DNA of 64,000 nt, from assembly GCA_947650285.1 (NCBI GenBank), contig CANTFL010000320.1, positions 62,001 to 126,000 on the forward strand, given 5' to 3'. Made by a program: the position numbers and the translations under genes. Below are positions 35,401 through 48,599 of this stretch, piece after piece (the first letter of the stretch is position 1; each line of letters opens with the position of its first letter). The DNA is from Hyaloperonospora brassicae (Eukaryota; Oomycota; Peronosporomycetes; Peronosporales; Peronosporaceae). The notes beneath the pieces were generated by a model that had not been told where the DNA came from, did not search any database, and saw only the letters and a program-made list of their open reading frames with translations.

Positions 35401-36990
35401 CGTTGATCGGTGGCTACCCAATTAAAACGCTACTTACTGGTGGAAAATGACACCAAGTGATTTGGCGATCCTATAGAAGATGGAAGGTGATCTTAAGGAG
35501 ATTAACGAACCGACCCAACTGTCGACAGAATGATGGATGTGGAACAATTTGAGACGAGGCGTAGAAAGGGATGATTTCAATGGAACAATCTGAGACGAGT
35601 CGCGGGCACAGATGCGTTCCATGGTGCGATCTGGGACCAGGTGATGCGATGTGATCCTGTTGCCGAGATGCAACAATTTGCAGATCGGTGATACTCTGTA
35701 CCTGTCCCACAATGGTAGTACTGATTTTGATTAGTTATAGCCAGATCGGGAAGTGTGAACACTTATGGGAGTCCAGATGGATATTTTAAGACGCGTAGAT
35801 GGTCCCGCTGATCAGATAAACCTTGAAGGATGGTATTGGAACACACACGATGAACGGAAGAATTTCCACTGTTGAATTATACTGTGTCGATCCTCAATTA
35901 TCTCGAACTGGACATCAGATCAGTCTTGTTCTCTATGGATTACGAATATGTCGTTGATGAAGCCATCAGATCATGATAAATATGTTTGTTGAAATTGCAT
36001 AAGTGATATTTTAAAAGGTCAGACCGATAGAGCCAGTGGAAGCCGGTTGAATTGACGTCGAAAAATGGATCTAGACACATTTGGTATTTGAGTACTATTT
36101 AGTGCTCCCCGGTACCAAAAATGGGAATTTATTACCGGGTTTGAGATTTGGTCCTCGTTTGGTGTTTATGTACGATATCGAGAATATTGGCGCTATCTTT
36201 GGAGTACAGGTCACGAAATTATGACACGTGTTCAAGGGGGGCATCCAGCTCAAAGGGGATATTGGTTTGGAAAGTGACCTACAGTTTGGAATAGACTTTA
36301 AGATATTTTGGATATTAATTTAATCGGTAAATAAACAGACTTGAACTCTACTTCTTCTGCTCACGACGCGCGTTTCCTCCCTCTCTTCCGGGCAAGATTT
36401 CTTTGGCTTCCCCGACGGTTAGAGGAACGCTTGTCACAAGGACATTCAAGACCGATCTTGGATTGTTGGCCAAGATCGAGAAGAGCGATCTTGGGAAGTT
36501 TGGCCCGTATCGATCAAGTACTCACACTCAACTCAACTACTAGGGAAGCAGCAACAACTGAAAAGGATTTTGGTTACAAGATCGCGAGACGGCTTAAGTG
36601 GTCAGAAGATCTGGACAAGGAGTTCAAGACAAGACCGAGCAAGATCGAAGCCATCCACAAATCATTTCGGCCCGATTCATTTTGGCGAAGCGCAAGACCT
36701 ATCTGTTACACTGCGTACTTCCGACAAGATCGTCCGATCTCGAGACCAGATCGGACCGATCCCAAGGCAAGATCGACGCAAGATTATTATCTGCTGAGCG
36801 AAAATTTCCACACAGCGAAGACCCCGATCCCGAAGACATATCGAGATCGGTGTGATTTAAGATCAAGATCTCGACATCTCCACATAGTGACTGCCACGAC
36901 TCAAGATCAAGATCGTAGAACCCCTGTTCGTGGTAAGATTTCCGCACCGAAAGCGAACGCTTAACCCAAACTCTCAGCGAGATCGACATC
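35376..36990 (+). repeat. Decayed retrotransposon repeat, inverted copy of 1-1,305
   Basis: This is the plus-strand counterpart of the block at the window start. The 36,000-36,330 part corresponds to minus 850-530, and 36,380-36,990 to minus 500-1. The 36,341-36,964 frame (207 codons, arginine/aspartate-rich) is open but also reads through the repeat in the other copy, so it is not treated as a gene. The segment GACGGCTTAAGTGGTCAGAAG near 36,590 recurs in the LTR-like blocks at 38,160, 48,600 and 63,240. Confidence 0.7.
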
Positions 36991-38159
36991 TCCCAAGACC
37001 ATTACGGAGAGCTCAAGCCAGCCCAACCGACGGGTACACAAGGTGAGCACACGGCTATACAACAAGGCTCGGATCGAAGTACACCCTCCGTGAGTCGGCA
37101 AGTCTGGGCAAGTGGAAGATCGACCCTCACTCAAGCAATTTTGTGAGATCGACATCACCACATGTCTCTGAAGGACAATATACTTTAAGTCACGAAGGTA
37201 AGACAATTGAATTTAGAGTCTTCCGCGAATGATCTTACGCACATAATTTCATTAAGTGACGTCTATTATAAAAATATCTCGCGCTCAACCAGCTATCGTC
37301 ATGCAAAGTTGAAGAAAAGGGGTTGCACTAAGTTACGACGAGGGTCGCCGCTACGTACAAGCGATACTGCAAGATATTTTGAAATTACAAAGGAGAGTAA
37401 CGTGCTAATAGGTGACGAAGCTGTAGCGAAAAGGAAAGAAGTGATACATGCGGCCTTACTCGATACATATAATGAAAGTATAATCGGAATATATGTGAAG
37501 TGCACACTTTTGTATCGTCGTAAGCGCCTCGTTTAAAATACGTATAAGACGGTTGAAAAGATGGCGGACAGTGAAGGCTTAGTATAAAGCTGATCTAGAG
37601 GGGGCGAACAAGCTGCATTGACTTTGCTCAAGGTAAATGTATTGTAGCGACCACTGAACTTCGCGATAAAAGAACAGATCGCGCTCCAATTATATCCGAG
37701 TTGGAAAACGGTTGTCAGCGCCGGTCCCACACTGGTTGGATCACGTCCACTGGACCGTTAGACGGAACCGGATATAAGAATAAAAAGGATGGGATCTGCT
37801 TCATCAGGTTTAGGTATGACGGACGAAGGGTACATGTCATGGAGTTCTGATTGCTGTCAATGGAGTGAATAAGGTGGCGATCAAAAGCGAAAGAGTGATT
37901 AAAAGCCGATCGAGATCGTGATAGATGATCAGGTATGTGATCTCGATCAGGCTGGTGTGGACCACGTCAAGCGATCGCAATTAGAGGGGTGTGTGTCACA
38001 CCATGTGACCCGCGATCAGCAAGGCTATCGCGATCAAGATGGAGATTGAGATTGTGATCGGCGACCAGGTACGTGATCGCGATCAAGCTAGTGTGGGCTA
38101 CACCACACGATCGGCGACCAGAAATGCGACTGTCATCGGACAAGTATGTCAAGTGTGTG
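36991..38159 (+). other. Repeat leader and unassigned spacer
   Basis: The first 220 bases resemble the leader at 38,650-38,850 (shared wording around GGTACACAAGGTGAG and CCCTCCG). A 110-codon frame at 37,207-37,536 has no recognised domain. The region 37,905-38,115 holds two diverged copies of a segment about 135 bp apart, both reading like GATCAGGTATGTGATCTCG. It is probably part of a Gypsy LTR or untranslated leader. Confidence 0.4.
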
Positions 38160-38980
38160 TCTTGCAAGTGCAAGATTGCTACCTTTTGGAGAGAGCAACA
38201 CGTCGCATACGATACAGACGGTTCGAAGATAGGGATAGTGTTGTTGGGTTGGACTGTTTAACATATACCAGAGTGCAATTTGCTTTTAGGTACACGTGTC
38301 GGCTCTTCCGAAATAAATTGCTTGGCCACCCGACGTCACATACTACGCTACATCTGCACAAGTATCGCACCTGGATTATTTGGCCAGGTGCGTTCAAGGA
38401 CTCTAAAAACACCCCAACTGCGACTAAATGTATAAAACCGTTTGTGATTAAATAATTGAGATCACGAGACGGCTCAGGTGGGCAGAAGGCTCGCTAATCA
38501 AGGTCTACATTCAGACAAAGCGATCTGTTACAGATCAGGGTGACTCATATCGAGCATCCTACAAGTATACAAGTGACCACGTAAACAATTCCACAAAATT
38601 ACGCCAACCCCGATCGCGGTGTGAAGATTTGCACACCGAGATCGAACCTCGACCCTATCGCAATCACGGTCAAGCTCTTAATCGCCGCGAGTCCACCTGG
38701 AAGCGTGCAACCGGGTCCACCGACGGATACACAAGGTGAGGAAGGTGGGGTCGGCTTTCAAGAACACGGAAACGGAGTACCCCCTCCGACAGTCGGTCGT
38801 CTGAGCGCCAGTGGAGAGTCAAGATCACAAGAATTTTGTGATCACCACTCCACCACAATGGTGTGCGTGCCCGGATCTTCTAATGACTCGGGATTTCTCT
38901 GTGAGTCCTTGAGTGAAGATGTGAAGACTAACCCTAAACCTGGGATGGAAGCGTCGAAGGCCAAGAAATTGCCGTAGAAG
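38160..38980 (+). repeat. Gypsy LTR/leader-like block
   Basis: It shares ordered segments with 48,600-49,230 and with the minus strand of 64,000-63,240: a CACGTGT-CTTCCG segment, a GCCACCCGAC segment, AGATCACGAGACGGCTCA, a CATCCTACAAGT segment and a GAGTACCCCCTCCG segment. It lies upstream of the gag-pol frames of the next element. Ends are not resolved. Confidence 0.5.
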
Positions 38981-41006
38981 CGTGGGTTCTAAATTTTCTA
39001 ATTCATCAGAGTTCTGGGAGGGGATCTAGTGACAAGAAAATATAAGAGGAAAATTGGTCGCTTTATTCGAAAGAAAAAACTTGACTTCCTAAGTTCACTT
39101 TTGGTACCACCGTAAATAATGCTACAAAGCATGATTTGCAGGGTGGAACCACCTCGTTTAAACCAAACACAAGTTGTACAAGACCACACCCGCAATCTCG
39201 AAAAAACATGAATCGAGACCGGCGAGGGTGAAGAAGACAACGACCGAACTCGACAAACGCGATCAAGTTGAGAACAAGATCCCGAAGCCATTTCAGTTCG
39301 TGGAGGACGAAGTAAAGATGGAAGGGTGGCAAAGGAAACAGTTGGCCAAGGCGTACGAGCGAAATATGCTCATGAATACAACCAAGTGACTCATTAATTT
39401 AAGTTCTAAAGCTCAAGATGACCGATGAGATTTAAGGTCCAGTATCGACCCCAGAAAGTGCATTGAACATGCTGGATGGAATCTGCGGAATTATGCAACT
39501 GTTGCATGAAGTTGAAATCGTGGCGAAGATGTTTAATGAGATGAAACCGATGGAGTGCGATCAAGATCAGGTCACCTACGCATGCCGGTCGCTATTTGAG
39601 AAGATAAACCTTCTCGTAGGCAAAGCTAAGACCGAAGATCAAGCGGTCATCTCGATCGCGGACATACCGAGCAAAAAACACACCAGATCATCGCAGTATG
39701 CCTCAGCGGAATCCAAGATCGGGTCAGATGACTCGATCGGTATTCAGCAAGCGTCGCTAGGCCCCAGTGAATCCTCTCATCTTCTTGATCGCGCCAAGGG
39801 AATCAAAGACGAGCTGCGAACAGCTGCTATACGCTCCACCGGATATTACAATTAGGTTCTCTAAGGACAACTGCCGTCTTATATCGATGAAGCTACAAAG
39901 CAATTCGAATAGAGAAAAAGGAATCAAGCCTGTCAATTGATCTATCCAAGTCAGGAAGTCAAGCTGCCAAGATCTCGAGAAACCTATTGTCCGGATGTCG
40001 AAACGGAATCTGTCGGATCGTGTCAAGGTCGATCCGATTTCGGCTATCTCGAAGGCCATATTCCGTACAAGTTGGAGCAGGAAGACTTATGGGGTCTATT
40101 TTTGTCGCCTGCAAAAGTTTCGGTGAGCCAAGAACCGCTCTCTCAGCGCATTTGTTTCTTCGTGATCGGCGAGCTGTATTAGTTCACCGGCAGAAAACGA
40201 GACGAAGACCGCGCTAGAAGCTGGATCAGCAAGGTTAAGTAGGCGTTCTTAAGAAACCAAGTACTTGATGAAGATAAATACCTGGTGTTTGGTGATCTAC
40301 TCATAGGACCGGCGAAAAAAAGGCACAGTCAATTGAGTCGTATTACTCGACGCACGTGAGAATATCTGCTGTAAGGCTTCATGGTATAATATGGAGGATA
40401 TGGTGTGTCGAATGCCAGACAGTATTACCATGCGCGCAAACGACCGAACAAAATCTCACTGTGGTATTTGCATCGATTGAATGAGGCTGTGATCCGAGCC
40501 AAGGTCGCCATTCGAGAGAGTAGACACGCTACGCGGCGTGAACATGTGGAACACTTTATTTCCACGCTGGATGATCGTGATCTAGCGAAACACCCGACCC
40601 TACTACGATTAGCGGGTGTCGAATATATGGAAGAAACGCTGCGTGCGTATCAGCGGATAAAAACCCGGTATACAAATGCGTCGTTAAGACCGGGAAACTT
40701 ATATCAGCGATCAAAGGCTCACGCTGATCAGGTATTGTCACAATCGACCCGAGCAGTACGAGCGATCAGGATGAGAAGCGACAGCAACAATTTAAGGTCG
40801 GAGCCAAGGGGATCGGGAGATGACGCAGACCTGCGTCGAATTCGTGCAATTACCGCCTTCAATCAAGTAAAGACAACCTGAAATCGTCTCATGTCACATG
40901 AGGATGCGGATAGGGTGGATCTGCGTGATCACGGAGTAAGGCCAAAAGCTTGCAACCACTTTATTCAATTGAGCATAATGATCGGGGCTGCTGGAAGAGA
41001 TTGACT

Positions 41007-41048
41007 TGCCAGAAGTGCGGCCGCAAAGGGCATCCATAGGAAAACTGT
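41007..41048 (+). pseudogene. Gag zinc knuckle with in-frame stop
   Basis: The CX2CX3GHX4C pattern is complete (C-Q-K-C, G-H, final C) but has a TAG between the His and the last Cys. This is the nucleocapsid RNA-binding motif of the Gypsy element. Confidence 0.8.
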
Positions 41049-41383
41049 TGTAACACATGTACTGCTTGTTGAACAGTGCACGAGCGTGGCAAGTGCCCTT
41101 TGGAAAATGTCTACAACTTAATGCGCAAGTGGTATGGGCCGCCAAGCATGTACTTATGTTATCGTCCGAGGGGGAGGAGATGTTAATATATGACGCTTGC
41201 CAGGATGCGATCTGGTGCGAACCGAGCCATCTAGAATCTGCATTTTATGCATTCGTTGGGAGACAATTGAAGGATTAAGAGGTTGACGATCAGGCCGAGC
41301 TGATCGCTACTATACGTAATAATTCAACTTGCGTCCCCGCGATTCCAAGTGTTAAAATAATTGATTAATACAACCAAATCGCT

Positions 41384-41587
41384 GTGAAGGTGGAGCTTGA
41401 TCTCGCACCAAGGAAATCACGTGGATATTGGAAATATTACATCCGCGGAAATTGGTATAAGCAGGCGAAAGCAGTTGGCAAGATCAATAATGAGAAGGCC
41501 ACCATGATTTTCGATTTCGGTGCTAATCTTTCAATCATCGACACCACCTTTGCTCGTAAGGTAGGGTTTATGATCGACGAAAGATAG
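41384..41587 (+). pseudogene. Gypsy aspartic protease remnant
   Basis: The segment IFDFGANLSIIDTTFARKVG aligns with the retropepsin active site, where D-T-G or D-S-G is expected. The second position is Phe here, so the enzyme would be inactive. Confidence 0.7.
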
Positions 41588-44229
41588 ACTCAAGGATGTG
41601 TCGGTATAGGCGAAAACGCATACCTGACAACTGGGCGAACGAAGATCAACATAATATCGGACGACACACTAGTATATTATTTCGACGGTGATCAAGAGGC
41701 TATATTAGGTATAGGTTTCATGGTTCCGGCGGGCATTCGTTTGGATCTAGCCGACGGACGCTGTTTCTACCCGACCAAGTCCGCATTGGTATTTAGGGAC
41801 GCAATCCACTATATAGACTAAAGTTCAAGCGATCAACCTAAATGATCATCACGTGTTGATACAAGTCCGCAAACCGACGGAAGTGAGGATAGGTGTAGCG
41901 TTACTCAGAGCTAAACTTTGGGTAAGACGAGACGTGGAGTGGTTGCTAACTATGGATAAAGGGTCGGGCAGAATCAATTACCTACAGCTCACCAACTCAG
42001 GTGATCGCGAGGTGATAATTCGCTAGAAAACACCGCAAGGATTGTGAATGGTATCTGACATGATACCTTGATCGCAAGGATACGTGTATGTGGGAAAGCG
42101 ATTTTATAAGTAATGGCAAACGCTGGCGTTCGAAGATACAACAGATCGGGAAAGATTTTTGTTGAAGTGTATGAAATTTAAACAGTCACGAGATCGGCAT
42201 AAGGAGATGAGCCCTGAAGTGAAGACGAACGACAGTAAAGACGTCGAGCGAGATGTTAACGATTTGCTGCAAGGAATTCCCAGCTGTCAGATGGATGGGA
42301 GTGCGATCTGAGATTGTGGGTTACAAGAAAAGCCCAATCGACCGGTGAAAAAGGATGGCGTCGTGGTGATCGATGAAGAAAGGAAGGATGTAGAACCGTC
42401 TACCGTGTCGACATACCGTAACGAATGTGGAGAGTTGTACGCCGAAGATGTCGATCAGCACACGGCGGTCATATCGGGAGTGGTCACTCCTACGACCAAA
42501 ATATCTCTCGACGTACATTCAAGTGGGCGACCCAGGGGAGCCACTGTAGAATGGTCAAAAGAGGTTGCGGCAATTGATATGGGCGAACCGCAATCTACTG
42601 ATATGCGAAGGTAATGCTCTGCCTCCCGCGGCACGTGGAGCATTCCGTGGTGTCGATGTCGGAGATGCTAACCTGAATGCACAAAGGGTACGACCAGTAG
42701 CACCCAAATATGTCGAAAAGCTCGAAAATATGATCGAGTGATTATCGACGGCGCAGATAATTTGCCCCTCTACTTTCCCGTGGAAATCACCATTCGTGGT
42801 GATCGTAAAGAAGAATGGAGGAGAAATTTACATGTTTACCGACTATCGAAGAGTAAAAGAGTTGACAAGACTGATGTTGTATCCCATGACTTTGATGAGA
42901 GACTTGCTACAGAGTATGGATAAGGCCATGTGGTATGGTTCCTTGAATATGGTAAGTGGGCTTTGGGTGGTGGAGATGACGGAGGAGCAAGAGAGATTTT
43001 TGCGTTTATTTCACCATCAGGCCTGTTTGTATGGCTGAGGATGCCGCTCGGCTTGAAAAGCGCGCCGTAGGATTACCAACTCCTGATCGACAATGCGTTA
43101 CATGGATATTTGAAAATCAGTACACGCCCAACTACGATTTCGTCGGAAATATCATATCTTATCGATGTGTTCACCGACGTTGAACAAGTCTGAGATGAAG
43201 GCGTCGGATATTAATCAAAGGTCAATATCGACGAAATACTGATTCCTGCCAAGTCGTGGGAATACCGTAAAGCGGAACGATTGCTTCACGTATGTAATCG
43301 GTAAAATTCATCGATTAGTTTGACAAAGAGCTTCTAAGGACGACGACAGGTAGACTACGTGGGTTGTTGATTTTATACTAGATGACTTGGAAGCGAACCC
43401 AAATAATCTAGGATCATTGGGAAATATACCATTTCCTCATTCGCTACGATCGATGCAATCGTTTTTGGTAATCCTCAACTATTACATTAGATTCGTTGAG
43501 GGTGTAATTGTTTTTGATGAGCCTCACCTATTACAGTCAAAAAATCGGTGTACGCTTCAGTGTTTTACGGAAAGCCGATTTTCACTAAATACGACGAGCA
43601 CATTAAGATCCAAGAATAGTGGAGGCGTTTAGGAAAGACAGAATTGGCTACACTGCTAATAAGGGCGATCGCGATTTGTACCCAATTTCTAGAGGCGATC
43701 AGGATGTGGAAGGTAGGAGTCGCTAAGGAGAAAGCGACGATCATATTTACTTTTCTGAAACAGAAGATAGCGACTATACCCATCTTAAAAAAACTTTGAC
43801 CCGGACCGACCGTCGATGATTGTGGTTTTTGCCAGCAGGTGGGCCGTGCTGGATTCATTGTTGCAGGAACACGAAGTGGTATACTGGATAGTCACCTTAA
43901 TCAAGCCGTACGCTAAATCCCAACGAAGTTAACCATGTCATGGTGGAGAAGGAAGGACTAAAATTTTAAAGGATGCTGGACATATGCTATACCATGCTGG
44001 CTCTCATTAAATCATCGTGATGACAAGTTATTTTAAACTTGGCTTGGTTGTTCCAGTCGTAAGGTCTCAGCAGGAGACTAGACAGATGGTCTGCATTGTC
44101 ATTAAATGGGCATTGGAGATCCGTCGATGTGAGAAGGGTGAAGATGAGATACTGTGTACTCTGGCAGCAAGTATAACCCCTCAGAGAGAAGTGGGCGGGA
44201 TATTGATCGCGATCGCACCACGGAAACAA

Positions 44230-44700
44230 CTACTACACACGATAAGTATGCCTCCACCTACGGTCGAAGAGAAGGGGAATCTCTGGGTAAATAGTTCTGA
44301 AGTGTCTGCTGGATTGAAGAGGAAATGCGAAGCATGTAGCGCGATCATATGGAGATTTCCAGGATAGAAGGTAGTGGCTCCCGCATCTAAGTTCATCACT
44401 AGTCTAACGATCAATAAGGCAGAGCATAGAGGACTTCTTTTATAATTTGATTCGCTGATCGGTCAGAACAGGGGACGGGTGTTCAGATGTGGAGATTTGA
44501 ATTTAGCGATCAGGTAAATGCACGGATAGATCGATTGCAAGACACCGTGTCTACAACTGCTGGTACATAAAGCGATGGAAAAACTTCGATCCTGACCTAG
44601 GCACGATTTTTTACATGTGAAACGCGATTGAAACGCGGGCGCGGACCGATTGGCGAGTGAATCTTTACAAAAAGAGAAGGGTTGGATAGTGATGGGAGAC
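44230..44700 (+). pseudogene. Second RNase H domain of the Gypsy element
   Basis: After a linker reading APRKQLLHTISMPPPTVEE come segments corresponding to oomycete Gypsy second RNase H: ASKFITSLTINKAEHRGLLL, a C-G-D-x-N-L-A-I-R segment and the terminal ADRLASESLQKEK. It lies between the first RNase H and the integrase and is interrupted by stops. Confidence 0.6.
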
Positions 44701-45721
44701 AAAGATCCTCAGAATCTGGTGACTTTTTATCGGCTAGACGAGTTGCTGTTACCCCGCAATACGAATTAGAGGGTGCGAGTAGCTGCGATTACCCAAGCGG
44801 CCGCACGACGACGTCATTTGCTACGAAATGTATAAGAAGAGATCTTACAACAGATACTAATCGAGCGGATCAAACAAGCGCAAGATGAGGAGAGTTGAAT
44901 TCACATTTTAAAGAACTATCTGACTTGGGGTGTATCCACATTTATATCAACGGGTGCTAAATCATGTGCCTTGATCGAGCCGTACTATGAAGTGGATCAG
45001 GACGGGTTGCTACTCTTATGTCCCAGAGCAGCCACAAATTCAGAAGATCGCGTTGATCTGGTCCGTTTGGTGATCCCATAGCTATTGCAGCAAAAGGCTT
45101 TACGATCACCTGTTCGCAAGATATGTGGCTGCGAAGGTGAGTGCATCTAGGACAGCGCAAACGATCGCGGAGAACTACGAAGAATGTGTGTTTAGGAGGT
45201 TTGACGCGAGCGAAGCCATCTGTCATGATCGAGAGCCATAATTGGTGTCCGATCTCTTTCGTTCGTTCATTTGTATCGTGGGGCAGATACAACGAGCTAC
45301 CATGGCTTATAGAGCTCAAGCAGATGGCACGGCGGAGCGCATGTTAAATACGTTGACCAGAGCTATCAAGATGTATGTTTCGGATGAGTATCAGAGAAAT
45401 TAGGATGAAATTGCCGCACGATTAACATACGCGATTAACACCGCACACGATCGGGTTCGCGGGGACACCCCATTTTATCTATTCCACGTTTGAGACCTCC
45501 GATCAACGTTGGACACCACGTTACCTCTAGGGAGTACCACACCGCGAGACCGAGATACACGACGATGGCGGTATGGCATACAACGCCAATACCAACGGGC
45601 GAGAGCAGTGGCAAACAATCGACCGAAGGAAGCAAGCCAAGATCGCGCCGATCAGCATCATGAGGCTCGCGACCTGCTGGATGTAAGCAGCTGATTTTAA
45701 GTCTGATTATTTCTAGATCGT

Positions 45722-46144
45722 GTGAAGGAGGGGTATGCTCTCAAGTTGGCGCATATGTGGCACGCACCGTTTCTAGTGATTGACAAGTGCGGGGATCACG
45801 CTGCGAGATTGGAAGTAGCAGGTACCCCTGGTCAAGTCTTTTCAGTCGTGCATGTGTCGAAGCTGAAACTTGTTAGGATATTTTTGGACCGACCGATGGA
45901 ACGATTAAGAGTAAACGAAGCGGATCGAGTTGATTTTGACGAAGATCTTCTACCAGATAACAGAAGGGTGGGCGATCTGGTAGAAGACGAGTTCGAAGTG
46001 GAGAAAATAATGGACATGCGATCAGGGCGAAGGACACTTTATATCAGGGTGCACGGACAGTTAAAGGTTTATTGTAAAAGATATGATGATCCGTCGTTAG
46101 TAGACGAAGCCGAATTAAACTCTGAAGCGTTGATACAAGAATAG
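45722..46144 (+). pseudogene. Gypsy integrase C-terminal (GPY-like) region and tail
   Basis: A 140-codon open stretch containing KLAHMWHAPFLVIDK, ARLEVAGTPGQVFSVVHVSK and, at the end, a segment resembling a chromodomain tail (LYIRVHGQL...DPSLVDEAELN). It is the longest uninterrupted piece of the element. The frame continues upstream without an ATG, so it was read from the fused polyprotein. Confidence 0.7.
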
Positions 46145-48599
46145 GACCGCGATCGCGTGATGAAAAATCGTTTTGATGTGATGCAGTCGCACGAAAAGGT
46201 AGATGCGGGTTAGTGATGGTTATGCCATGATATTGAGGTGAAATGCAAGGAGGTTGTATAGAAGGGTGGAAGTATCACATACAGGGAGGTTGTATGCGAA
46301 GGTGAAAAGGTGGTATATGTCCTGAGTGTGGCGAACGAAGTTTACAGACTCGATCGCGGAAGTCAAAGTTAAAGGTAAATATAATTGCCGGTGATCAGGA
46401 TCTGTGTAACGTTGATCGTAGTAGTTCAGGGTCTACGGTGTTTTGATAGAGGATGAATAAAGAATAGAAAAAGAATGAATACGATTTCAACACGACATAC
46501 GAAGCTGAAACGAACAAAAATATTAATATCGAACGAACAAACTGGCAACTATGGGACGATAACGAAGAAAAGTTTTGGCGAAGACATGACGAGGGTGGAT
46601 TAATGGGACTTTTTAAATGAACGGGTAAGTGCGCGGTCAGATCGACACTGTATGACGATTAACGCGATAATTAGGAAACCACTGATCACGCATATCCTTG
46701 GTTGTCCAAAGAGACTGGAAATTGGTGGGTAATAGTATGACGTGGACTGGAGCCCGCTTATGTCTGAACATCAAATCGCGCTGCCCGAGATCACTTTAAA
46801 CTTTGCCGAAGAGGTCAAAATATAATTTCTGGGGGAGAATTAGGCTCTAGGAAGCGACAAAAGATCGGGAACTCCGCATAGAGAGACTACTTATGGCGGG
46901 ACGAACTGCATGATCATTAAATCGCGTCCACCGTCGCATATTTTAAAATATTTGTATCGTCGCTTTCCGGAATCAGCGTGTGGATAACTTTAACGCCCTT
47001 TTTTGGTATTGGTTCTTCGTCACCGTATTGTGGAGCAAGACAGTGGAAGTTGGTCAGGCAGGGATCGCACTGGAATATTACGATCGATTGATGATAACTC
47101 CGCGCTTGATTGGTTAAAATCGACGAATGAAATTGACTCTACTTCTCGATCATTTAATCGGCGTTGGCACTTATCAGAAATAAACCTCAGTGTTTCGATT
47201 AGAAAGTTAGAATAAATCTTTCGCCAGTCAAGTATTTCGACATCAAATGGAAATTACGATCATTTATTGCAATATTGCATTCCGACGCCGAGCCAAGATC
47301 TGAATGTAGAGATGACTCGATTTTACTCTTGACCGGAGGTTTTTTGTTCAACAAATCAAGATTTTCATCAAAGCGGTCCATATCATCTCGGAGTTGATTA
47401 CGCCCGGTCAACAAAGTGTCGAGGCTATCTTGGACATAAATGATCGTGCCCTTGGCTAGTATAAAATCTTACTTATACTTAAATTGTTATGGACCTAACT
47501 CCTTCAGCTACTCCATATTCTGCGTCAAGAATGCGTTCAATAGATTGGCGGCATCATCCATGTGCTGCTGCAGGGAATGCTTAGCGTTAAATGTATCCTG
47601 AGCATTGCGATGCGATATCATAATTTAAATCTGCCTCGGTTTGAGGCTAGCGGTATCTTGGGACGGATCTGTGTTCACCTCGCCGATGTGCCCAAGGATT
47701 TGGCTCTATACATCATGAATCTGTAATGCATATGTAGACAAGGGACCGCCGAGATCAAGACCTTTCCGCTCTAGACGATTACCTTAAAGGGTCTGGGGAA
47801 GCTTCGCATATTCTGACCGTTGCAGTAGTCGAGAGTATCTTGCGTAAGGCCGATCCACTGACTATAAGTGAGTGCGGGTGTCGATCAAGAGTGCTTGATT
47901 GGTACAGGAGATAAGTCCAGGTGGATATCTGTCGGGAAAATAGGCAAATTTAGGCCAGAAGTAGCGAGGTCACTGGATACGGACGCCTGATCTAAAACTG
48001 TCTCTATATCGAAAATCACTTGCTTGAAATGAAAAGGCAGAATTTCTGGGGGTTTTCCGCCCCCAGTCACGACCACTGAAGACGATCTTGTTCTGGTCGT
48101 GTTTTCTAAAAGTTTTTGGATATTAGTTGCGATTGTTTGTGGCGATCTGCTGTCTGTCGCGATCACGAGAGATGATCTACTTCATGTTGCATTTAAATCC
48201 GCGGAATCAAAGATAAAGATTGGGCAGAAACATATATGATGCAGAGTTTGGGGATAATGCACGAAATAGTCTTACACTGTGAGTCAGCTGTCAGTAAGTG
48301 GGGCGGTTTTGGTGATGCATCCAAGCGGTTCGGACTACAGATCACGCTGCAACGAAGTACTAGTGTTGATGATTGCGTGAGCCACACAATTTAGTGCACC
48401 ACACATCGCGATCTTGGGCCAAGCGATCTTGGACCGCGATCATGGGTGGTGCGAACTTGCACGCTGGGGTCTAGGAAGATATGATCTTTGATGACGTGAT
48501 CGTGGGAAACAAAATCTTGCGCACCGCAATATTTGAATGAGAAGGTTACGGTTATATGTCGGGGACCGCCAAATACGATGAAGATCGAATCTTGAAAGC
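46145..48599. other. Element 3' region, not assigned
   Basis: Sequence between the pol end and the next LTR-like block. Frames of 70-93 codons occur (minus 47,885-48,166 is the longest), without recognisable domains. It probably contains the element's 3' untranslated part and other decayed DNA. Confidence 0.4.

Larger units (their letters stand above)
39170..46144 (+). mobile_element. Decayed Ty3/Gypsy retrotransposon, gag-pol domains in order
   Basis: Many stops and frameshifts, but the domain order is clear. Gag frames lie at 39,463-39,855 and 40,405-40,881. A CCHC zinc knuckle (41,007-41,048; CQKCGRKGHP) has an in-frame stop. The protease is at 41,384-41,587 (IFDFGANLSIIDTTFARKVG). The reverse transcriptase spans about 42,738-43,240 and continues at 43,387-43,560 with LRSMQSFLVILNYYIRFVEG. 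The first RNase H is at about 43,800-43,960 (FASRWAVLDSLLQEHEVVYW) and the second at about 44,230-44,700. The integrase core is at about 45,190-45,480 (ATMAYRAQADGTAERMLNTL), and the integrase tail at 45,722-46,144. The order PR-RT-RH-IN identifies Gypsy. Segments match oomycete Gypsy proteins as I remember them. Confidence 0.85.

Noticed and set aside
36341..36964. 207-codon arginine-rich open frame as a gene
   Set aside because: The same frame appears in the repeat copy at the start of the window, and both lie in LTR-like sequence, so it is repeat-derived.
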